Positions 58,967-64,000 of a stretch of DNA of 64,000 nt are shown piece by piece (within the stretch, counting starts at the first letter, position 1; each line of letters begins with the position of its first letter). The translations under genes were made by a program, and so were the position numbers. Under the pieces are notes generated by a model. That model saw only the letters and a program-made list of their open reading frames with translations. It made no database searches and was not told the origin of the DNA. Source of the stretch: CAZOHG01 sp964579725 (GTDB lineage: Bacteria > Zhuqueibacterota > JdFR-76 > BMS3Abin05); assembly GCA_964579725.1 (NCBI GenBank), contig CAZOHG010000015.1:1-64000 (forward strand), in the 5' to 3' direction.

Positions 58967-59634
58967 GTGAGAACGTCCCCCGAAACCGGCACGGGTGTCA
59001 GGACGGAGAGGGGCAGGAAGCGAAACCCACGAGTCCTAAGATTTTGCAAAATGGTTGGAAGCGCCTCAAGGGTTTTGGCACTGTGGCGATTCCCGTCGTG
59101 AAAGAGGACAACGGAGCCGGAAGTAGCGCGGTTCAAAACATGGCGCACCACATCCTGGGCGGTGGACGAATCTGTGTAGTCCCTGGAATCTACACTCCAA
59201 AGAACCAATTTTAGACCCAAATTTTCGCTCAATTTGGCCATTCCCGGGCGCAGTTTTCCGTAGGGGGGGCGAAAAAAGCGTGGCTGAACGCCCACTGTTT
59301 TTTCAATGATCCGATTGGTTTCTTCGATCTCCCAAATAATTTCTCGCCTCTTTTTGTTCCAGAGGCGCTTGTGGGAAAAGCCGTGGTTTCCAAGGGCGTG
59401 TCCCTGACGGTGCACCTGTAGAAGAATTCCCGGAGCGGTGGGGACTCGATCCCCCCGAATAAAAAATGTGGCGTGTGCCCCGAAATCGGCCAGAACTCGA
59501 AGAATTTTCGGGGTGGTGGTACTGTTCGGGCCGTCGTCAAAGGTCAGAAAAACCGCTTTTGGGAAATCCGGTACCCGAAACAGCACCCGGCTAAATATTT
59601 TTTCGTACAAAGGAAGCAGAGTTAAGTAATTCAT
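58963..59634 (-). CDS. Polysaccharide deacetylase (NodB homology domain)
   Basis: A 223-residue carbohydrate esterase family 4 protein: TFDDGPN (catalytic base and metal Asp), GNHGFSHKRL (two metal His), FRPPYG, WSVDSRDYTD and VVLFHDG. It removes N-acetyl groups from GlcNAc-containing glycans. No clear signal peptide; a short hydrophobic start could make it peripheral. ATG at 59634 is chosen; starts at 59652 and 59685 are possible. It overlaps the following GT2 gene by 4 bases. Confidence 0.9.
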   Translation of the reverse strand: MNYLTLLPLYEKIFSRVLFRVPDFPKAVFLTFDDGPNSTTTPKILRVLADFGAHATFFIRGDRVPTAPGILLQVHRQGHALGNHGFSHKRLWNKKRREIIWEIEETNRIIEKTVGVQPRFFRPPYGKLRPGMAKLSENLGLKLVLWSVDSRDYTDSSTAQDVVRHVLNRATSGSVVLFHDGNRHSAKTLEALPTILQNLRTRGFRFLPLSVLTPVPVSGDVLT

Positions 59635-59865
59635 TTTTCTCGATTTTTCCATTCTACCCGCCAAAAAAGGCAGGGCATGGGGCAAGCCTTCCAGTTAGGA
59701 TACGATTTCCAATTTCGGAATTCCCTGCGTTTTGCAGGAAGGCTCAAAAAACTTTCTCAAGCAGGGAACCCGAGCCGCGTTTGTCAGCGCCAATACCAAG
59801 GGGATCGGAAACGCGTGTTCCAGAGCTTCGTGTCTCCCGAATTTTCACCCGATTTTCAAATTCGG

Positions 59866-60999
59866 TTAGCGGGAAACACGGCCTTTCCAGTCGTATTTTC
59901 CGCCCAAACCTTTGGCGCCAACCCATAAAATATAGGGAATTTGGAAAAATTGAGCAAGGGGAAAATAGGGCAACAAATCTTTTCGCCCCGTAAATTGAGC
60001 GCCTTTGGCCACAATGGCGAAATCGGGAAGCCATTTTAGGAGAAAAGCGACGAAAATGAGTGTCGGAGAAAGGCCCAGCCAGAGCCAGAGTGGAAAAAGA
60101 AAAAGGGCCAAATAAAAAAGGTACACGCACACCAAAAATGCGATCAGCCATGGGTTCCGGTAGTGGGCACTTTTGCTGGCCCAGCGCGTTCGCTGGTTTA
60201 AAAATTGGCGCCAATGGGCAACGGGACGGGTAAAATTGTGGGCGCTTTTTTCAAAAGCAAAGCGAATTTTCCAGCGCGTAAGGCGGTGAATTTTTTGCAT
60301 GAGCAGGTCGTCGTCCCCGGAAGGCAAATGGTCAATGTTGCGGAAGCCGTCCACTTCTTCGAAAACGCTGCGACGGTAGCTCAAATTGGCACCGTTGCTA
60401 ATGACAGGCGTACCGCTGCCAATGGCACCGGCTCCGGTGGTCACGAGCCCTAAAAATTCAAGGGATTGAATTTTGTGAAACAGAGTCTTTTCGGTCTGCG
60501 GATTTATGAGAATGTAACCGGAAACCATTCCCACGTCCGGTTCAAAATGCCGCGCAAGCGATTCCAGCCAGGTGGACTGCGCTGTGCAATCGGCGTCAAT
60601 CGTGGCAATAAGGTCGCTGCGTGTGTGTTCGATCCCAAATTGAATGGCGGCCTTTTTGTAAGCCTGGTGCGGCTGGGTGTCGGTGTAACGGAGCAGTGCA
60701 AGGCGATCCGGCCACGTCTGGGTCAATTTTTCCACAATTTGAGCGGTAGCATCCGTTGAGTGATCGTCGATTACCGTGACGTGGAACCGATCCGGCGGGT
60801 AGGTTTGGTTCAGAACGGAGCGTACACACGCCTCAATATTTTTCTCTTCGTTTCGGGCGGGAATGAGAACCTCGAATACGGGCTGTTCCGGCGAGGCCCC
60901 GAGACGGAGGCGAAACAAACCCAGAAAGTAATGTCCAATTTTGAGTGTGTAAATGAGCCCCAAAAGCAGAAGCAGGATGTCAAAAATTTCAGCGATCAC
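59866..60999 (-). CDS. Membrane glycosyltransferase family 2 (second)
   Basis: A 377-residue GT2 with an N-terminal membrane helix, FEVLIPARNEEKNIEAC, VIDDHSTDAT, TIDADCTAQST, SGDDDLLMQ and the QRTRW motif, then C-terminal membrane helices (about 290-345). Its ATG overlaps the stop of the flippase-like gene. The 180 to 230 bases between its stop and the deacetylase gene contain no gene I can support. Confidence 0.9.
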   Translation of the reverse strand: MIAEIFDILLLLLGLIYTLKIGHYFLGLFRLRLGASPEQPVFEVLIPARNEEKNIEACVRSVLNQTYPPDRFHVTVIDDHSTDATAQIVEKLTQTWPDRLALLRYTDTQPHQAYKKAAIQFGIEHTRSDLIATIDADCTAQSTWLESLARHFEPDVGMVSGYILINPQTEKTLFHKIQSLEFLGLVTTGAGAIGSGTPVISNGANLSYRRSVFEEVDGFRNIDHLPSGDDDLLMQKIHRLTRWKIRFAFEKSAHNFTRPVAHWRQFLNQRTRWASKSAHYRNPWLIAFLVCVYLFYLALFLFPLWLWLGLSPTLIFVAFLLKWLPDFAIVAKGAQFTGRKDLLPYFPLAQFFQIPYILWVGAKGLGGKYDWKGRVSR

Positions 61000-61937
61000 G
61001 ATTTATTCCGAGCTCCTTTTTCTTTTAGGAGAAAATAAAGTCCAGCCAAACCGGGGAGAAGTAAATTCATGACAAACAAGAGAATGGGGCCGTTGAAAGC
61101 GGCGGCGGCCGCCACACCGCACTTGCCGAAAAGAAAAACCGACGCGCCTTCACGAATCCCGAGGTCGCCGATCGAAACGGGTAGCATGGCTTTTATGAAA
61201 AAGACACTGGGCACGACCCGTGCAGCGGTTTCAATCGGAATCGGAGTGAACGCATTCACCAAAATGAAAAATTGAATGGAGAAAATCACGTAAATGAAGA
61301 GAGACAGAAAGAACACCGCCTGTCCGCGGCGATTGTTCAAGAGCTCCACCCCGTGGATGAAACGGTGGAAGGGGTGTGTTTCGGGAAAATGACGCCCCAA
61401 ACGGACAATGACGCCCCGAAAGGTGTGGGGAAAAATGAGTAAAATAAGGAGAAAAATGAAAAATGCCGCCAAAATGAATGGCACCACAGGAGGCAGAAAA
61501 CTCAGGCGCGGCAGTTTGGGTAGGAGGGAAAGCAGAGCTAACCCTCCGAGCGCCGTCATAATGAAAAGAGAATACAACTTGTCGATTGCCACCAGGCCAA
61601 GCCCCGTTGCCCAGTCGGTGCCTTTCACAAAAAATCCGCGGGCGTACTCCCCCACACGCCCGGGCGTGCTGAGGCCGATGGCGAGGCTGATGAGCAACGT
61701 TCGGGCCGCTTCGGAAAAACGAACGTCCCGGCGCACCCAGGACACAATAAATTGCCATTTGTAAAATTGCAGGGCAAAATTCAGCGGAAGAAGTAAAAGG
61801 GCCAAAAGAATCATGAAAAAATTGGCCGACCGAAAGGCCTGCCAAATTTTGGACGGGTGCACCGTCCAAATAAGAGCCAGCAGAATCAGTAGGGCGAGGA
61901 CGACTTTTAGAGCAAAAAAGGCTTTTTTAGTGAGCAT
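60996..61937 (-). CDS. Lysylphosphatidylglycerol synthase-type TM protein (flippase-like, UPF0104)
   Basis: A 313-residue integral membrane protein with about eight helices and the family marks GLSTPGRVGEYARGFFV (about 90-106), DKLYSLFIMTALGG and MLPVSIGDLGIREGASVFLF. Proteins of this family (AglD/YbhN/MprF N-domain) are linked to lipid or glycolipid transfer across the membrane. It overlaps GT2 genes on both sides, so it probably moves or processes the lipid-linked product of those enzymes. Confidence 0.87.
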   Translation of the reverse strand: MLTKKAFFALKVVLALLILLALIWTVHPSKIWQAFRSANFFMILLALLLLPLNFALQFYKWQFIVSWVRRDVRFSEAARTLLISLAIGLSTPGRVGEYARGFFVKGTDWATGLGLVAIDKLYSLFIMTALGGLALLSLLPKLPRLSFLPPVVPFILAAFFIFLLILLIFPHTFRGVIVRLGRHFPETHPFHRFIHGVELLNNRRGQAVFFLSLFIYVIFSIQFFILVNAFTPIPIETAARVVPSVFFIKAMLPVSIGDLGIREGASVFLFGKCGVAAAAAFNGPILLFVMNLLLPGLAGLYFLLKEKGARNKS

Positions 61938-63054
61938 TTTCCCCTACCGCTTGCGAAGGTTCCTTCCAGCTTACCGGGAAAATCCAGCTCAAAGGGCCAA
62001 TGAGCCAGGTTTCGACAAGGTAAAAATACTCCCACAGCAGGGCAAGAGGGATCGAAAAACGGACGGCGTAGGTTTTTCGAATGGTGCGGAAGAGCCAGAT
62101 GTCCAAAACCAATTTTAGCAAAAAGAAAAAGGCCAAAGGACCAATCTCCCGAATCCAGAAAAAGCCTGCTGGGAGTAACAAAAGGAGGGTTTGGCTGAAA
62201 TGAAAAAGGCCGTAGACGGTTTTGGCTTTGGGGGTGTAGTATTTTCCTGCAGAAAGGTGGCGGAGCCTCTGGCGGAAAAAGTCCCGCCAGGTGGCCGGAG
62301 CGTCGGTTTCCACCCGCACGGCCGGATCGGTGGCGAAACGAATCGTTGCGTCCAACTCGCGCTTCAACACCTGAAGAAAAAGGTCGTCGTCTCCCGAAAC
62401 AGAGTGAGCGATTTTTCGAAATCCACCCACGGCTTCGTAAACTCGTCTCCGGTAGGCTAAATTGGCCGCCGTTGCCGTCAGCGGAATGCCGGCCGCCAGG
62501 CCCGCACGGGCAACCGTACTGTTGAAAACGCTTTCGATTTCGAGAAAACGGGGCAGGAGGCGTTTTCCTGCCGGACGAATGTGGGTAAATCCCACCACAG
62601 CGTCGGTTTCAGGGGTGAAAAAGCTGCGGGCACCTTCTAACCAATTGGAGGAGGGCTCACAATCGGCATCCGTGAAAAAAAGCAGGGGAGCGCGGCTGTT
62701 AGCTATTCCTTGAATTAAAGCGTTTTTTTTGGGGGGCATTTCGGGCGGAACGTTTACCACCCGCACCATTCGTAGGTTCGGAAGTTTTTGCTGCCATTCA
62801 CTTAAAATGTCTGGAGTCGCGTCGGTAGAGCGGTCGTCTACAACAAGGATTTCAAATTTTTCTTTGGGCAGGGTTTGATTTTGAAGCGCACGCAAAAGGG
62901 CCGGCAAGCGAGCTGCTTCGTTTCGGGCAGCAACCACTACCGAGGTAAAATCGGCCACTTGTTCTGTGCGAGGCGCAACAAACCGCAGTCCCCGCCACAG
63001 AAAAAGGAGCCAACCGAAGTAAATGAGAAAAACAACCAAAAGCAAATACAGCAT
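61927..63054 (-). CDS. Membrane glycosyltransferase family 2 (third)
   Basis: A 375-residue GT2: N-terminal membrane helix, VVVAARNEAARLPAL, VVDDRSTDAT, FFTDADCEPSS, SGDDDLFLQ, then QRLRH in place of the QxxRW motif, and C-terminal membrane helices. The Trp-to-His change may reflect another acceptor or a non-processive enzyme. It is the first gene of the minus-strand glycan operon (63054 down to 55171). Confidence 0.9.
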   Translation of the reverse strand: MLYLLLVVFLIYFGWLLFLWRGLRFVAPRTEQVADFTSVVVAARNEAARLPALLRALQNQTLPKEKFEILVVDDRSTDATPDILSEWQQKLPNLRMVRVVNVPPEMPPKKNALIQGIANSRAPLLFFTDADCEPSSNWLEGARSFFTPETDAVVGFTHIRPAGKRLLPRFLEIESVFNSTVARAGLAAGIPLTATAANLAYRRRVYEAVGGFRKIAHSVSGDDDLFLQVLKRELDATIRFATDPAVRVETDAPATWRDFFRQRLRHLSAGKYYTPKAKTVYGLFHFSQTLLLLLPAGFFWIREIGPLAFFFLLKLVLDIWLFRTIRKTYAVRFSIPLALLWEYFYLVETWLIGPLSWIFPVSWKEPSQAVGENAH

Positions 63055-63179
63055 TCAAAGACGTCAAGTTAATTTGGAATTCAGAACGAAAGTTTCCTTA
63101 AAATTAGGCCATTCTGCGGTAAGAAGCAAGCTCTTTTTTGAGGCATGATTTGAAGGGAAACGGGCCAGAAAATGGCTCC

Positions 63180-63236
63180 AATAAAAACGGGCTTTGCGAT
63201 CTCAGCAGGCGTACCCAGGCTCCTTTCGCAAAGCCC
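63180..63236 (-). terminator. Intrinsic terminator of the small receiver-like gene
   Basis: An 11-bp stem (GGGCTTTGCGA 63189-63199, TCGCAAAGCCC 63226-63236) with a 26-base loop; on the minus strand it ends in GUUUUUAUU. It lies about 100 bases after the stop of the gene at 63333. Confidence 0.7.
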
Positions 63237-63332
63237 AATCCCGGATTAAGGGAACTTTTGGGAGGGAAAGCAGATTTTTCAGATGGCGGCCAAACCGATT
63301 ACCGTTCTTTTTCGCGCGATTTGACTCCGCCT

Positions 63333-63536
63333 TTACAGTTCGAAGTAAAATGTTCCGTCCGAATTGACGCCGATTTTCCCGGCAAAAAGAATGACGTCCG
63401 GTTCTTGCTCTTCCTTAAATTTTCTGGCTTTTTTAAGACTGCGTGTGCATCTGACTTTGTACCCCGTTTTCGAGATTTTCCGAGTTAACGACTGCCCAAA
63501 CTCTTTTTGATCTCCCAGTAAAAGCGCCTTTTTCAT
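63333..63536 (-). CDS. Small protein resembling half a receiver domain
   Basis: A 67-residue protein with the start KKALLLGDQKEFGQSLTRKI and the segment EEQEPDVILFAGKIG, which recalls beta1-alpha1 and alpha2-beta3 of a response-regulator receiver domain, but the acidic pair is replaced (GDQ) and the phospho-Asp position is absent. A good AAAGGGAA precedes the ATG and a terminator follows, so it looks expressed. It may be a degenerate signalling protein; function unknown. Confidence 0.6.
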   Translation of the reverse strand: MKKALLLGDQKEFGQSLTRKISKTGYKVRCTRSLKKARKFKEEQEPDVILFAGKIGVNSDGTFYFEL

Positions 63537-63827
63537 GGATTCCCTTTTGTGGTGTGATGTGAAAGAACGTCCTTTTGCCCGTTAACTTTGCCAAAATTGT
63601 GCCAAAAAGATCGCTTTGGGGGACGCTGTAACCCCTTGATTATTAAAGGGAGACGATTGCCGAAAATCACAGAACGTTTATTTTTGTTCCAAATTGGTGT
63701 GTTCAAAACAACCCATGTTCAGAGTTGAAACAGCCCGCGCCAAAAATCGGGTTGCTTTTTGTGCAGAGGGGCCTTATTTTAAACGCCGTGTGCCGCGCAG
63801 AAAAACAGGTGGAGGAATGCCACGTTC
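63537..63827. other. Divergent intergenic region
   Basis: About 290 bases between the small receiver-like gene and nth. I see a GGAGGA ribosome-binding site at 63811 for nth and nothing else distinctive. Confidence 0.4.
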
Positions 63828-64000
63828 GTGAAAATAGAGAACGAAAAACAGCGGGTGAGGGAAATGGTGCGGCGTTTAAACGCCTTTTTCGGGGAACCCG
63901 AACGCCCTCAAAAAACGACTGTTTTGGACAGTCTTATTGAAACCATTTTATCTCAGAATACCAACGACAAAAACCGCGATCTGGCGTTTCGGAGATTGAA
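63828..64000 (+). CDS. Endonuclease III, N-terminal part (cut by window end)
   Basis: The first 57 codons of a HhH-GPD DNA glycosylase/AP lyase: GTG start at 63828, then LNAFFGEPERPQKTTVLDSLIETILSQNTNDKNRDLAF, where LIxTILSQNTNDKN is the conserved start of endonuclease III-like proteins that excise oxidised pyrimidines. GGAGGA is 11 bases upstream. The helix-hairpin-helix, catalytic Lys/Asp and any iron-sulfur motif lie beyond the window. Confidence 0.8.
   Translation, partial: MKIENEKQRVREMVRRLNAFFGEPERPQKTTVLDSLIETILSQNTNDKNRDLAFRRL

Noticed and set aside
59744..60214. 156-codon minus-strand frame overlapping the second GT2
   Set aside because: It is a different frame of a well-supported gene and its sequence is not protein-like.

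Overview
The window reads as chromosomal DNA of a Gram-negative bacterium of the FCB superphylum, probably a Calditrichaeota/KSB1/Ignavibacteria-like lineage. Evidence: a secreted protein ends in a type IX (Por) sorting domain with the YPNPFNP signature, there is a TonB-dependent receptor with an N-terminal carboxypeptidase-regulatory-like domain, SecA is of the long form (1060 residues), and there are lipoproteins and multihaem cytochromes. This placement is inferred from gene content only. I found no tRNA, no CRISPR array and no intact transposon.

Layout. 0-3 kb: RNase H-like gene, RNase P RNA (rnpB), recJ. 3-15 kb: acyl-CoA cluster (biotin-dependent carboxyltransferase, archaeal-type HMG-CoA synthase + thiolase + DUF35 protein, enoyl-CoA hydratase, two acyl-CoA dehydrogenases, a second thiolase, 3-hydroxyacyl-CoA dehydrogenase, branched-chain aminotransferase), then nusB. 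15.7-16.5 kb: small AT-rich MNT/HEPN toxin-antitoxin pair. 16.7-24.4 kb: housekeeping genes secA, smg, topA, xer, hpf. 24.6-27.4 kb: HPr kinase, mannose-type PTS IIA and IIB, and an MCE/MlaD protein. 27.5-29.4 kb (minus): cysK-cysE behind a cysteine-rich leader peptide and attenuator. 29.5-42.3 kb: LacI-regulated sugar-acid cluster (two SDRs, UxaE-like epimerase, gnd, pdxB, larA-like, PPi-type phosphofructokinase, HAD hydrolase, araB), resembling the Thermotoga hexuronate/gluconate route feeding the pentose phosphate pathway. 42.4-44.5 kb: a two-gene operon of a multihaem cytochrome c, interrupted by one in-frame UGA that looks like selenocysteine, and a rhodanese lipoprotein. 44.5-56 kb: a 934-bp direct repeat of a PHP-hydrolase gene brackets about 9.6 kb carrying a PhoR-like kinase, a T9SS-exported protein, a TonB receptor, a PhoB-like regulator and remnants of an IS5-type transposase and a CDF transporter. 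55-63 kb (minus): cell-surface glycan cluster (three GT2 enzymes, flippase-like membrane protein, polysaccharide deacetylase, radical SAM protein, CehA/McbA-type hydrolase). 63-64 kb: a small receiver-like protein and the start of endonuclease III.

Main points: (1) a probable selenocysteine-containing 11-haem cytochrome with a SECIS-like hairpin directly after the UGA, next to a rhodanese lipoprotein, reminiscent of ExtKL/ExtH of Geobacter; (2) a complete cysteine-responsive transcription attenuator upstream of cysK (promoter, Cys-rich leader peptide, mutually exclusive hairpins, intrinsic terminator); (3) an archaeal-type thiolase/HMG-CoA synthase/DUF35 set embedded in an acyl-CoA degradation cluster with no HMG-CoA lyase in view; (4) a 9.6-kb segment between direct repeats, arranged as expected for single-crossover integration.
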